In this document: positions 1-8,877 of the stretch, piece after piece
Layout: the number at the start of each line of letters is the position of its first letter
How positions within the stretch are numbered: position 1 is the stretch's first letter
Assembly: GCF_015056685.1 (NCBI RefSeq)
Contig: NZ_SVFW01000029.1
Span: 1 to 49,800 of the forward strand
DNA length: 49,800 nucleotides
Reading direction: 5' to 3'
Source: Butyrivibrio sp.
GTDB taxonomy: Bacteria > Bacillota > Clostridia > Lachnospirales > Lachnospiraceae
Translations under genes and position numbers: made by a program
The notes under the pieces: generated by a model
Seen by the model: only the letters and a program-made list of their open reading frames with translations
What the model was told of the DNA's origin: nothing
The model's database searches: none

Positions 1-7
1 AATTAAT

Positions 8-54
8 AAAAGTCCCGTAATCCGCTACCAGAGCGGGATACAGGACTTTTTTCT
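8..54. terminator. Hairpin terminator at the left edge
   Basis: The arms AAAAGTCC (8-15) and GGACTTTT (43-50) pair, with a second inner GCT/AGC-rich stem. A T-run follows on the plus strand and TTTTATT on the minus strand. It can end the minus-strand wall hydrolase gene, a plus-strand gene lying left of the window, or both. Confidence 0.7.
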
Positions 55-149
55 TTAAAAAGCTGTCAAAGACAGGATTTAAAGTGCAAGAGCAAAATTC
101 ATTTTTATTTTTTTTTATTACAGTTAGCTAATATATGTCGCAATCAGCC

Positions 150-1619
150 TTACTCCCCGCCTTCATCAGAGCTTTCATCTGAGTTTTCCTCCGAGTTTTC
201 ATCTGAATTCTCCTCCGATTCATCTGAGTTTTCTTCAGATTCTTCTGATTCATCAGAATTCTCCTCATTTTCAGATTCCGAAGATGATTCGCTTTCTTGA
301 TTATCGGAGCTGTCATCGGAGTTTTCTGTTTCCTCGACTTCCTGCTCTTCTTCCTCTTCTTTCTCTTTTACTATCCAGCGATAGAAGAATGCATGATTAC
401 CAATCATCTCATATTCAGCAATTCCATAATAATCTGCCCAGTATCTGGTCATGAAAAAGAGATAGTCACCTACACGGGCTCCATCCAAAACTTCCTGAGC
501 CGCGCGGATACAAGTGGAATTAGGACCATTTGATATGATAAGTTCAACCTTACCGGAACGATAAGAAGCAAACTGCATATTCTGCGTTATTACGCCCACA
601 ACTGTGCTCGGGAAAGCAGAACTCTTAACTCTGTTCATGATAACAGAGCCTACAGCAAGCTTACCTGTATATGACTCTCCATCTGCCTCAGCCTGTATTG
701 TTGCCGCCAGCCAGGTAAGTTCATCTGCACTTGCAGCATATGAGCCTGATGTATCTTCCTTAGTCATAGCAAGTCTCTCTGCTATCTGTTTAGCAAGAGC
801 TGCCTGTGCCGCTGCCGTTTTAGCTTCCAGGGCTTTCATCTTGGAATCGAGTTCAGTAAGCTGTTTGTCATAATCAGCAAGTTTATTCTTTTCAGAAGAA
901 AGAGTACTCTTGGTATTGCTAAGCTGTCCTCTTACCGTATCTGTAAGATCAGCCAGTTCATCATGCTTCTCATCGAGCTGTATCTGATACTGATCAAGTT
1001 CTGCCTCTTTCTCTTCCACCACAGCTTTTTTACTCTCAATATCAGCCTGCAATTCCTGATACTCACTGATCTTTCTCTGATCATATTCAATGATGGCATT
1101 CAAATATTCAAATTTAGTAAGAAATTCCTGAATCGAACCTGATTCCAAAAGGATTTGAAGAAGTCCTGCACCTGACCCTTTTTCGTAGGTGGACTTAAGT
1201 CGTTTCTTTAAAAGATTATATCTGTCCTGTTCCTCAGCCTTTGCCTGCTGAAGTTCAGAATTTAGCTTAACGATTTCTGAAGACACTTCAGCCATTGCGA
1301 CTTCTGCTTCAGAAATCTCTTCGTTAAGCGAATTAAGTTTATTAGAATATCCATTAATTGTACTCTGCAGCGCACTGCTCTGGGTCTCCAGATTGGTTAC
1401 GTTGCTTTGAGTCTGAGCTTTCTGTCCCTGAAGAGCGCTGATAGCATCCTTAGTTTCCTTAGTCTGCTTTTCAAGATCAGAAATTTCCGCCTGAGTTTGT
1501 GCTTCCTGCTGCTGCATTGCAGCAATAGTATCATCATATTCATCAGCATAACTGACAAATGGAATGTTTCCCGCTATTATTGCTATGAGCAAAATTCCCA
1601 ATAAATACTTCTTTCGCAT
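150..1619 (-). CDS. Secreted coiled-coil cell wall hydrolase, SleB type (hydrolase_2)
   Basis: A 489-residue exported peptidoglycan hydrolase. Residues 1-25 form a signal peptide with a likely cut after SYA. Residues about 26-270 are a long Gln/Glu/Lys-rich coiled coil like that of CwlO/PcsB-type proteins. Residues about 299-412 match the SleB/CwlJ hydrolase_2 domain (TIQAEADGES with the presumed catalytic Glu, VGSVIMNRVKSSAFP, and GNHAFFYRW at the end). Residues about 416-489 are an acidic Glu/Ser/Asp/Asn tail made of degenerate SDESEEN units. It is the last of three same-strand genes, 20 bp after the oxidoreductase gene. The family acts on spore cortex or on vegetative wall; the coiled coil suggests a division or growth role here, which is inference. 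The acidic tail is unusual for the family. Confidence 0.85.
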   Translation of the reverse strand: MRKKYLLGILLIAIIAGNIPFVSYADEYDDTIAAMQQQEAQTQAEISDLEKQTKETKDAISALQGQKAQTQSNVTNLETQSSALQSTINGYSNKLNSLNEEISEAEVAMAEVSSEIVKLNSELQQAKAEEQDRYNLLKKRLKSTYEKGSGAGLLQILLESGSIQEFLTKFEYLNAIIEYDQRKISEYQELQADIESKKAVVEEKEAELDQYQIQLDEKHDELADLTDTVRGQLSNTKSTLSSEKNKLADYDKQLTELDSKMKALEAKTAAAQAALAKQIAERLAMTKEDTSGSYAASADELTWLAATIQAEADGESYTGKLAVGSVIMNRVKSSAFPSTVVGVITQNMQFASYRSGKVELIISNGPNSTCIRAAQEVLDGARVGDYLFFMTRYWADYYGIAEYEMIGNHAFFYRWIVKEKEEEEEQEVEETENSDDSSDNQESESSSESENEENSDESEESEENSDESEENSDENSEENSDESSDEGGE

Positions 1620-1639
1620 AAACTCCTCGTCTTACTCTT

Positions 1640-2815
1640 CTACAGCCCCGCATTCTCATCCTGTGCATTTTCAGAAATTCCCTCATTTTCTTCTGACACA
1701 CTAACCGTTTCATTCTGTATTTCTTCAGTATCGTTTTTATTCTCTTCCGTACTTACTACGTCTGCCTGAACAACTTCAGCCTTCAAAACATCCCCAGTCT
1801 CGTTTTCCTGCATTTGTTCCAGGCAATTTTCATTTTTCTCTATAGGAAATACTATTCCATTAGTCTTTCTGATAAAATCCATCATATTAAGGATCTTAAG
1901 GCTCTCAGAATGCGGCATTTCAGGACACTCAATCCACTTCTCATTAAGCGCTCTCACACATGCCTCAACCTCATACTCATAACCAGTCTTCTGCTTAGGC
2001 CGTTTATAATAAGCAGTCTTTTTGTGGTCAGAGTCGTAAACCGTGATTCCCTCAAAATTATTTATATTATCTACAACAATATATCCTTTTGTTCCATAGA
2101 TAACACCGCTTCTGTCACTTACAGAAAGACCTGACGCATTAAGCACGGCCATTTTGCCATCTCTGTATCTAAGCGTAATACTGTCGTGAAGGTCCATCCC
2201 TAAATTGTTAAAAGAGCACATGGAAACAATATCTGTCACATCATTTCCAAATACCATTGACGCAAAATTAAGAACATATACTCCAAGATCAAGTAGAACA
2301 CCACCACCAAGCTCAGGTTTGGCAATTCTCTCTTTGTGCGCAATGTTATATCCAAGATTTGCTGTAAGCATCGTAGGCTCGCCAATAACACCTCCGGCCA
2401 GAACCTCCATGAGCTTATTTCTCATAGGCATAAATCTTACCCACATAGCTTCTACTACAAGGAGATTTTTCTCTTCAGCCAGATCAAATATGGTTTTAGC
2501 CTGCTGTTCATTCAGCATAAAGGCTTTTTCACATAATACATGCTTTCCATTTAAAAGAGCCAGCTTCACATTCTCAAAATGCTCAGAATGTGGAGTCGCA
2601 ACATAAACAAGGTCAACCTTCGGATCCGCTACAAGACTTTCATATGATCCATAATATCTTTTTATTCCATATTTGGATGCAAATGCTTTCGCCTTTTCTT
2701 CAGTTCTGGAACCCACAGCATAACAGGTAACTCCCTTGGCATTCTTAAGGGTTTTGGCCATGATCTCTGCAATTTTGCCAGTACCCATGATAGCAACTCT
2801 TGTTCGTCCAAACAT
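1640..2815 (-). CDS. Gfo/Idh/MocA family NAD(P)-dependent oxidoreductase with acidic tail
   Basis: A 391-residue protein whose N-terminus is a Rossmann fold (IMGTGKIAE, residues 9-17). It is followed by the family Glu-Lys motif, here CEKAF near residue 95 in place of the usual EKP, and by GGGVLLDLGVYVLN near 170-183. The latter is typical of the dihydrodiol-dehydrogenase-like branch (GFO_IDH_MocA_C). The enzymatic core ends near residue 325. The remaining 60 or so residues are Glu/Asn/Val-rich low complexity, which family members normally lack. It is 27 bp downstream of the SH3b gene and probably cotranscribed with it and the wall hydrolase. The substrate cannot be named from sequence; a sugar or cyclitol derivative is usual. 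Confidence 0.85.
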   Translation of the reverse strand: MFGRTRVAIMGTGKIAEIMAKTLKNAKGVTCYAVGSRTEEKAKAFASKYGIKRYYGSYESLVADPKVDLVYVATPHSEHFENVKLALLNGKHVLCEKAFMLNEQQAKTIFDLAEEKNLLVVEAMWVRFMPMRNKLMEVLAGGVIGEPTMLTANLGYNIAHKERIAKPELGGGVLLDLGVYVLNFASMVFGNDVTDIVSMCSFNNLGMDLHDSITLRYRDGKMAVLNASGLSVSDRSGVIYGTKGYIVVDNINNFEGITVYDSDHKKTAYYKRPKQKTGYEYEVEACVRALNEKWIECPEMPHSESLKILNMMDFIRKTNGIVFPIEKNENCLEQMQENETGDVLKAEVVQADVVSTEENKNDTEEIQNETVSVSEENEGISENAQDENAGL

Positions 2816-2842
2816 ATAGCTTGCCTCCTTATTCGGGTCTAA

Positions 2843-4120
2843 TTACTCCAAAAACTCAGATTTGATATATCCTGTATTTCCATTATACTCTACTTTTGCC
2901 CAGCCATTAGCGTATTGTTCCACTACGTTGACAGTTGAACCGGAATAGATCATCGCTAAGATATCAGCCTCAGTGCTCTCAGACTTACGAAGCCTTACTG
3001 ATTCCTTAACAGTCATCTTACCAGTTTTGGCAGAAGTATCCTTTGTGGAGGTTGTCTCCTCAGTTTCTGTTTCAGTCTCAGTATTATCAGCTGCAACTGT
3101 TTCTTCACTTACAACCTCAAAAAACTCGGTCTTTACATAAGCTACTCCGCCATTATATTCTATCTTGCTCCATCCGTTTGCAAGAGCTTCAAGTTCCTTA
3201 AACTCCTGTCCCTTTGAAGTCTTGGCAAGAACATCCGCTGTTTCACTATCAGACTTTCTGATGTTTATGACATCTGTTGCCTTGATAGTGCGAACCGTCG
3301 TTGTCTCAGGCTCTGTCTCCTGTGCTGCCTCGCTGACTTCTTCTGAGCTCTCATCACTTGCCTCTGCATCATCTGCAGTTGATGAGCTCGCCTCAGAAGA
3401 TGCAAGAGCCTCTCCTACTGATACCTGGATACCTGATCTCATCTTGGTCAAAAGCTCTGCAAGCGCTTCATCAGAATTGACCATCTCATTATAGCTTGAT
3501 GCTACCTTGTTGTTTAAGTCAATAACATCAGCCTGTACATTCACGTTCTTTATATATTCGATCTCGTTGGCATCAGCAATGTCTCCATTGATATAAAGAT
3601 TACCATCCTCATCAGTACAGATATACATAGTCTCAAGTCCGGGAATGGCTTTTTCATACTCATAGAGCTTAACCTCGTTATATACGTAAGCCACATAGCT
3701 TCCGGTCAAAGGACCGGGTTTTGTATATACGACAATGTTCTCGAAATCCTCTATATAATCTGCAGCTGCAACTGCCTTAAGAGCTTCTGTCTCATCAAGT
3801 CCCTTGTAGATAGACTTGATAGTCTCTGAATCACCCTCAGCCATTGCAGTGTAATAAGTATCAACAAGAGCATTCACATCAGGATATGCATTCTCTTCCA
3901 TAGTTACATTCTGAATCTCAAAAGTCGCTGCCACGTCAGAATCGGCCGGAGCTTCAGCAAGCATCGCAGCCCTGCGGTTTGCACTGATAGCAATGCCAAC
4001 AGTAATAGCAACAGCAAGCACCAAGATAACAGGCATGAGAATCTTTTTATTGTCGCCTAGAATTGCAAATATATCCTTTTTTTCATTTCTCCATGAATTA
4101 AAGTCATTTTTCTTTTTCAT
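2843..4120 (-). CDS. Membrane-anchored protein with two SH3b domains
   Basis: A 425-residue protein. Residues 1-26 are charged and cytoplasmic, about 27-47 form one transmembrane helix, and the rest should be outside. An alpha/beta segment at about 65-230 resembles no family I can name. Residues 240-275 and 336-366 are Ser/Glu/Thr linkers. Bacterial SH3 (SH3_3) domains lie at about 278-335 and 367-425, each with the pattern INIRKSDS / VRLRKSES ... NGWSKIEYNGGVAYVKTEF. SH3b domains bind peptidoglycan peptides. Its position ahead of the oxidoreductase and wall hydrolase genes supports an envelope role. No enzymatic motif is visible. Confidence 0.8.
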   Translation of the reverse strand: MKKKNDFNSWRNEKKDIFAILGDNKKILMPVILVLAVAITVGIAISANRRAAMLAEAPADSDVAATFEIQNVTMEENAYPDVNALVDTYYTAMAEGDSETIKSIYKGLDETEALKAVAAADYIEDFENIVVYTKPGPLTGSYVAYVYNEVKLYEYEKAIPGLETMYICTDEDGNLYINGDIADANEIEYIKNVNVQADVIDLNNKVASSYNEMVNSDEALAELLTKMRSGIQVSVGEALASSEASSSTADDAEASDESSEEVSEAAQETEPETTTVRTIKATDVINIRKSDSETADVLAKTSKGQEFKELEALANGWSKIEYNGGVAYVKTEFFEVVSEETVAADNTETETETEETTSTKDTSAKTGKMTVKESVRLRKSESTEADILAMIYSGSTVNVVEQYANGWAKVEYNGNTGYIKSEFLE

Positions 4121-4166
4121 TATAAAACCTCTGAATAAGTAATAGTCCCCACTATACTAGTAAACA

Positions 4167-4238
4167 TGCACCCGACTGGACTCGAACCAGCAACAAAGGC
4201 GTCGGAGGCCTACGTTTTATCCATTAGACTACGGGTGC
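4167..4238 (-). tRNA. tRNA-Arg(CCG)
   Basis: On the minus strand the acceptor arms GCACCCG and CGGGTGC pair over 7 bp with discriminator A at 4167. The T arm is GCTGG-TTCGAGT-CCAGT. The anticodon loop CTCCGAC gives anticodon CCG, reading the Arg codon CGG. CCA is not encoded. Two helices are imperfect: the D stem GTCT/AAAC has one C-A mismatch, and the anticodon stem TAGGC/GCCTT has a T-T at its outer pair. The gene stands alone between the SH3b and DUF5688 genes. Confidence 0.93.
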
Positions 4239-4283
4239 ATACATACCCGAATATAATATCATATGCGCACTCTAAAGTCCAAT

Positions 4284-5189
4284 TTAAATAGCCATTTCCT
4301 CTTGCAAAACCCCCATTTTGCCAGTGTTTTTGTCATAAAAATAAACGTTGTCACTTAGCACTTCTCCATCCTCCACAACAGTACAATTTACTTCTTTTAC
4401 CATCTTGTAAAGATAGCCTGGATCTACTGCCATTTTTTCAGAAGGAATAACTATCACCTCATGTACAGATGAGGGGATCACGATCAAACTGCTTTGCAGA
4501 GCTTTTGAAGTTGCCTCCATTACCCCCGGATACAAAAAGACTCCTGCTCCGTTGATCTTTGAACTGTTTGAGAAGACAAACATTTCAGGAAGGACTCCAT
4601 CAAGGGGCATTTCTTTCAGAGCAGGCACATACTCTGCCATATTACCGAAAGTAAGTGGCAGAATTTTGGGTGCATTCTCATAGACATTCTCCCATAGCTC
4701 GTCAAATGATACCTCCCACTCCTTCAAGTGCTCATTTTTTATAGTAATGATCCCCCTTCCAAGCCTTTCATCATGAACAAGGCAAAACGGAACCAGGGCA
4801 AGATCTGCAAATCTCTTATGCGGGATATCTCTAAGGATTTCTTCATTTTTGTAGAAATTTATGACCTTAAACGCTAAAAGACCTGCCACTTTCGAAAAGT
4901 CGGTAAAAAATGACACATCAACGCTCTCCCCCGGGGCATACTGGTTATACAGCTCTACAATCTCATTCACAATACTCATGATCACCTTCCCATCCTTAAA
5001 TTTATCATAGAGATCATCGATGTAGATTGTAGGAGCTACATTTTCTGCCTGTTTTCTGATAATAAGTGCGTGATTGACTATACCATTATTCTTGGTAATC
5101 TCCTTAAATTCCACATCTACAGCATTTCCAAGCGCATCCTTTACTTCCTCTGTCATTATCTTTCCAAATTCTAATATATTCATTTTCAT
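4284..5189 (-). CDS. DUF5688 family protein
   Basis: A 301-residue soluble protein resembling the DUF5688 family common in Lachnospiraceae. Features seen are KNNGIVNHALII near residues 33-45, APTIYIDDLYDKFKDG near 53-67, a middle segment with FADLALVPFCLVHDE, and a C-terminal YFYDKNTGKM. No signal peptide, membrane helix or catalytic motif is recognisable, and the family function is unknown to me. Two starts are possible: ATG at 5189 (2 nt after GAGG) and ATG at 5183 (8 nt after it); the second spacing is more usual. It lies downstream of efp but behind that gene's strong terminator, so it should have its own promoter. Confidence 0.7.
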   Translation of the reverse strand: MKMNILEFGKIMTEEVKDALGNAVDVEFKEITKNNGIVNHALIIRKQAENVAPTIYIDDLYDKFKDGKVIMSIVNEIVELYNQYAPGESVDVSFFTDFSKVAGLLAFKVINFYKNEEILRDIPHKRFADLALVPFCLVHDERLGRGIITIKNEHLKEWEVSFDELWENVYENAPKILPLTFGNMAEYVPALKEMPLDGVLPEMFVFSNSSKINGAGVFLYPGVMEATSKALQSSLIVIPSSVHEVIVIPSEKMAVDPGYLYKMVKEVNCTVVEDGEVLSDNVYFYDKNTGKMGVLQEEMAI

Positions 5190-5220
5190 ATCCTCTCCAT
5201 TTCAATTTTTTGATAAAAGT

Positions 5221-5259
5221 AAAAAAATAAGACAATAGCTCAAATAAACTATTGTCTTA
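5221..5259 (-). terminator. Rho-independent terminator of efp
   Basis: Read on the minus strand, an 11-bp perfect stem TAAGACAATAG/CTATTGTCTTA with a 10-nt loop is followed at once by seven Ts (5221-5227). It lies 55 bp after the efp stop codon. Confidence 0.93.
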
Positions 5260-5313
5260 CATTCGTTTCTATAAAATTATGATCTAAATGAATCAGATAC
5301 GGTTGTATACAGA

Positions 5314-5871
5314 TTAAACTCTTGAAAGGTACTCACCTGTTCTAGTATCAATCTTGATAACATCTCCTTCGTTAACAAAGAGAGGAACATAAACTGTAGC
5401 ACCAGTCTCAACCTTAGCAGGTTTTGTAGCACCTGTAGCTGTGTCGCCCTTGAATCCAGGCTCTGTCTCAGAGATTGCAAGCTCTACGAACATTGGAGGC
5501 TCAACTGCGAATACGCTTCCATTGTAAGAATTGATCTTGCATACTTCATTCTCTTTAACGAACTTAAGAGAATCTCCAACCTGCTCAGATGTAAGTCCGA
5601 TCTGCTCATAAGTCTCTGAATCCATGAAGTTGTAGATATCGCCATCCTGATAGAGATACTGCATATCTTTTCTGTCGATACGAGCTGCTGGGAACTTCTC
5701 AGTAGGACGGAATGTTGTCTCTTTAACACCGCCATTGATGATATCCTTAAGCTTTGTTCTTACGAAAGCAGCGCCCTTACCAGGCTTAACGTGCTGGAAT
5801 TCAATAATCTGACATACGTTGCCATCGATTTCGATGGTCATACCATTTCTGAAATCACTTGCAGAAATCAT
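5314..5871 (-). CDS. efp: Translation elongation factor P
   Basis: A 185-residue protein of exactly the family length. It enters the ribosome E site and rescues stalling at polyproline stretches. The N-terminal KOW-like domain carries VKPGKGAAFVRTKL, where KPGKGAA holds the tip Lys that some bacteria modify. The OB domain II includes YLYQDGD and FMDSETYEQI. The C-terminal OB domain has GDTATGATKPAKVETG and ends TRTGEYLSRV, the family signature. The start has AGGAGG 8 nt upstream. The gene is monocistronic, with its own promoter (5950-5978) and terminator. No modification enzyme gene is seen nearby. Confidence 0.98.
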   Translation of the reverse strand: MISASDFRNGMTIEIDGNVCQIIEFQHVKPGKGAAFVRTKLKDIINGGVKETTFRPTEKFPAARIDRKDMQYLYQDGDIYNFMDSETYEQIGLTSEQVGDSLKFVKENEVCKINSYNGSVFAVEPPMFVELAISETEPGFKGDTATGATKPAKVETGATVYVPLFVNEGDVIKIDTRTGEYLSRV

Positions 5872-5946
5872 AAAAAATCCTCCTAAAAAACGTCACTATC
5901 TGCGTTTAAGAAAGTAACAATATAAATTTTTACATCAAACAACTAG

Positions 5947-5978
5947 TATAGTTTAAACTATAGACTTGTTTTTTTCAA
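5947..5978 (-). promoter_or_regulatory. Probable efp promoter overlapped by a 16-bp palindrome
   Basis: On the minus strand TTGAAA (5973-5978) is separated by 17 bp from TAAACT (5950-5955). The -10 lies inside a perfect 16-bp palindrome TATAGTTTAAACTATA (5947-5962). The -10 matches the sigma-A consensus at only four of six positions, so the palindrome may be an operator or chance AT-rich symmetry. Confidence 0.5.
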
Positions 5979-6006
5979 CTATTTTTTTACGGGATAGTCT
6001 ATCTAA

Positions 6007-7311
6007 TTATAATATGTCAATATGTTCTCCAGCAAGTGCTTTGTTCATGCTCCTGACAGCGCAGAATTTACCGCACATAGAGCAGGTATCATCAAATTCA
6101 GGTGCTCTGTCGGCTCTTATAGCCTTCGCAGTTTCAGGGTCGATGGCACACTCCCACTGTTTATCCCAGTCAAAATTCTTTCTGGCATCAGCCATTTCAT
6201 TGTCGATGTCCATGGCATGCGGGATCTTTTTTGCTATATCAGCAGCATGTGCTGCAATCTTAGAAGCGATTATACCCTGTTTAACATCATCTACGTTTGG
6301 AAGTGCAAGGTGTTCTGCCGGTGTCACATAGCAAAGGAAAGCTGCGCCTGCTGCCCCTGCGATAGCACCACCGATTGCAGATGTGATATGGTCATATCCG
6401 GGAGCAATATCTGTAACAAGTGGTCCAAGTACATAGAAAGGAGCTCCCATGCAGATTGTCTGCTGCATCTTCATATTTGCCTCGATCTGATCCATTGGCA
6501 CATGTCCCGGTCCTTCAACCATGACCTGAACATCTTTTTCCCAGGCTCTCTTTGTCAGTTCTCCAAGTCTTACCAGCTCTTCAATCTGGCATACATCGCT
6601 GGCATCCGCAAGGCATCCCGGTCTGCAGGCATCTCCCAGGGAGATTGTCACATCATGTTCTCTGCATATTTCAAGGATCTCATCAAAGTATTCATAGAAG
6701 GGATTTTCTTCTCCTGTCATGCTCATCCATGCAAAAACAAGGGAGCCGCCCCTTGACACAATATTCATTTTTCTCTTATGTCTTTTTATCTGATCAATGG
6801 TCTTTCTGGTTATTCCGCAGTGAAGTGTCACGAAATCAACACCATCCTCAGCATGAAGCCTTATAACATCGATAAAATCTTTGGCTGTCAGTTCGGAAAG
6901 ATCCATCTGATAGTGGATAACACTGTCATAAACCGGCACTGTTCCCAGCATTACAGGGCATTCTTCAACAAGCTTTTTTCTAAAGGGCTGTGTGTTTCCG
7001 TGAGAAGATAAGTCCATAATGGCGTCAGCACCCATGTTTACAGCCGCCATCACTTTTTCCATCTCAACATCATAATCCTTGCAGTCCCTTGAAACTCCAA
7101 GATTTACATTTATCTTTGTTTTTAGCATAGAGCCTACTCCCTTAGGTTTTAGGCACTTATGGTTCTTGTTAGCACAGATTGCTACCTGTCCCCTTGCTAC
7201 AAGATCTCTTATTTCTTCTGCTGATCTGTACTCGTCCTTTGCAACAGCCTCCATCTGAGGTGTTATGATCCCCTTTCTTGCAGCATCCATCTGTGTTGTG
7301 TAATTTGTCAT
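6007..7311 (-). CDS. thiC: Phosphomethylpyrimidine synthase ThiC
   Basis: A 434-residue radical SAM enzyme that rearranges aminoimidazole ribotide to HMP phosphate, the pyrimidine half of thiamin. This is the short form of clostridia and archaea, lacking the N-terminal extension of the roughly 590-residue proteobacterial type. The C-terminal CSMCGKFC (near 407-415) gives the CX2CX4C [4Fe-4S] ligands. Other landmarks are GADAIMDLSSHGN, SLGDACRPGCLAD and VEGPGHVPMDQIE. I chose ATG 7311 because GAGGAGAAAAGGT directly precedes it; an in-frame ATG at 7365 lacks a ribosome site. It is the last gene of the thi operon, 83 bp after thiD, with a small hairpin in the gap. Confidence 0.97.
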   Translation of the reverse strand: MTNYTTQMDAARKGIITPQMEAVAKDEYRSAEEIRDLVARGQVAICANKNHKCLKPKGVGSMLKTKINVNLGVSRDCKDYDVEMEKVMAAVNMGADAIMDLSSHGNTQPFRKKLVEECPVMLGTVPVYDSVIHYQMDLSELTAKDFIDVIRLHAEDGVDFVTLHCGITRKTIDQIKRHKRKMNIVSRGGSLVFAWMSMTGEENPFYEYFDEILEICREHDVTISLGDACRPGCLADASDVCQIEELVRLGELTKRAWEKDVQVMVEGPGHVPMDQIEANMKMQQTICMGAPFYVLGPLVTDIAPGYDHITSAIGGAIAGAAGAAFLCYVTPAEHLALPNVDDVKQGIIASKIAAHAADIAKKIPHAMDIDNEMADARKNFDWDKQWECAIDPETAKAIRADRAPEFDDTCSMCGKFCAVRSMNKALAGEHIDIL

Positions 7312-7394
7312 ACCTTTTCTCCTCAAGTTTTTATTTTGTAAATATTCAGAGTCAAGCGAAAACATTTATGTTTCCGAGTCCTAGCTCTGAACAG

Positions 7395-8201
7395 TCACCT
7401 CAAATTATGTAAAAGAGGTCCCCTGCCTCTACCGATATCAAGTCCCGCTGATATGCACTTTCCAATGTATTCTTTAGCTCTTTTTACTGACTCTTCCATG
7501 GTAAGGCCGCAAGCCAGATTGCAGGCAATAGCACTTGATAACGTGCATCCCGTACCATGTGTGTTAGGATTATTTATCCGCTTTCCTTCTATAAAGATAG
7601 AATTTCTATGATACAGACAGTCACAAGCTTCATTCTCACTGTCAAAAGAGCTGTGTCCGCCTTTTACTAAAAAGCTGCAGCCATATTCTTCCGACAAAGA
7701 TCTGGCAACATCTTCCATATCTTTCTTTGAGTCTATTTTTCTCTCGCTGAGTATTTCAGCTTCCGGAATATTAGGGGTTACCAGATCACACAGGCAAAAG
7801 AGCTCGTTTTTAAGGAACTCTCTCGCTTCCTTTTTGGAGAGCTCTGTCCCTGATGTTGATCCAAGTACCGGGTCAAGTACGATATTTGATGCCTTGTTTG
7901 CAACAAGCACATCCCGTACAACCTTCATAACATCTGCATCGGGAAGCATACCTATTTTCACTGCATCTGGCCTTATGTCATCAAATATTGCCTCAAGCTG
8001 CATTTTTACAAATTCAGCTCCCACCACCATGATTCCGCTTATTCCAAGTGTGTTTTGTGCAGTCAAAGCCGTGATAACGCTCATGCCATACAATCCATGA
8101 GCTTCAATCGTTTTAAGATCTGCCTGGATCCCGGCTCCGCCTGAACAGTCGCTTCCCGCTATTGTAAGTACTGTCTTTATTTTTTTTGATCCACCGTTCA
8201 T
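7395..8201 (-). CDS. thiD: HMP / HMP-phosphate kinase ThiD
   Basis: A 268-residue ribokinase-fold enzyme that phosphorylates HMP and HMP phosphate to HMP diphosphate for ThiE. It begins VLTIAGSDCSGGAGIQADLKT (residues about 11-31), the ThiD signature. NTHGTGCTLSSAIA near 218-232 holds the anion hole and the Cys of this branch. It starts 5 bp after the thiE stop codon, and its GGAG ribosome site lies inside the end of thiE, so the two are probably translationally coupled. Confidence 0.97.
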   Translation of the reverse strand: MNGGSKKIKTVLTIAGSDCSGGAGIQADLKTIEAHGLYGMSVITALTAQNTLGISGIMVVGAEFVKMQLEAIFDDIRPDAVKIGMLPDADVMKVVRDVLVANKASNIVLDPVLGSTSGTELSKKEAREFLKNELFCLCDLVTPNIPEAEILSERKIDSKKDMEDVARSLSEEYGCSFLVKGGHSSFDSENEACDCLYHRNSIFIEGKRINNPNTHGTGCTLSSAIACNLACGLTMEESVKRAKEYIGKCISAGLDIGRGRGPLLHNLR

Positions 8202-8205
8202 AACA

Positions 8206-8850
8206 CTACTCCGTTTTCAGGGCTGTATAGGCTTCAAACAATTCTTTTGCCGCCATATATGGATTTTCTGACTTCATAATGGCTGAAACAACGCATATAC
8301 CGGATATTGGAGCATTTTTAAGGACACTTATGTTATCTTTATTAAGACCTCCTATGGCATTTACCGGGATTGGAACGCTTCTGCAGATTTCTTTTAACGT
8401 ATCAACAGAAGTTATAACTGTCTTAACATGGGTTGTTGTGGGATAAATAGCTCCAACTCCCAGATAATCCGCGCCGCTTTTGTATGCCTCAAGGGCCTGT
8501 GGAACTGTCTTTGTGGTGGCACCTATTATTTTCTTTTCACCAAGGATTTTCCTTGCTTTATCCACCTGCATATCGCTCTGTCCAAGGTGCACGCCCTCGG
8601 CATCTACAGCCATGGCAACATCCACTCTGTCATCGATAATAAGCGGAACATTGTATTTTTTAGCTATTTCATGAGTTTTTGCGGCAAGTTCAATGTAATC
8701 TCTTGTAGTCTTGTCTTTTTCCCTTATCTGAAGCATGGTCACTCCGCCTCGCAAGGCATCTTCTACCTTCTTTAAAAAAATCTCTTCAGGCAGGTTAGTA
8801 CTATCTGTCACCAGATACAGCTTCATTTGCGCTCTGTCTATTCTGCTCAT
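8206..8850 (-). CDS. thiE: Thiamine-phosphate synthase ThiE
   Basis: A 214-residue TIM-barrel enzyme that joins HMP diphosphate and thiazole phosphate to give thiamin phosphate. It shows GGVTMLQIREKDKTTRDYI (35-53), which binds pyrophosphate and pyrimidine, then PLIIDDRVDVAMAVDAEGVHLGQSDM, GADYLGVGAIYPTTTH and VNAIGGLNKDNI. It lies between thiM and thiD in the operon and receives substrates made by both. No thiamin-phosphate kinase (ThiL) is in the window, so the last phosphorylation is encoded elsewhere. Confidence 0.97.
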   Translation of the reverse strand: MSRIDRAQMKLYLVTDSTNLPEEIFLKKVEDALRGGVTMLQIREKDKTTRDYIELAAKTHEIAKKYNVPLIIDDRVDVAMAVDAEGVHLGQSDMQVDKARKILGEKKIIGATTKTVPQALEAYKSGADYLGVGAIYPTTTHVKTVITSVDTLKEICRSVPIPVNAIGGLNKDNISVLKNAPISGICVVSAIMKSENPYMAAKELFEAYTALKTE

Positions 8851-8877
8851 TTAACTTTTCCTGCTTCTTTCACTTTT

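Noticed and set aside
6022..6756. A 244-codon plus-strand open frame
   Set aside because: It lies wholly antisense to thiC, which is unmistakable, and shows no protein-like features of its own.
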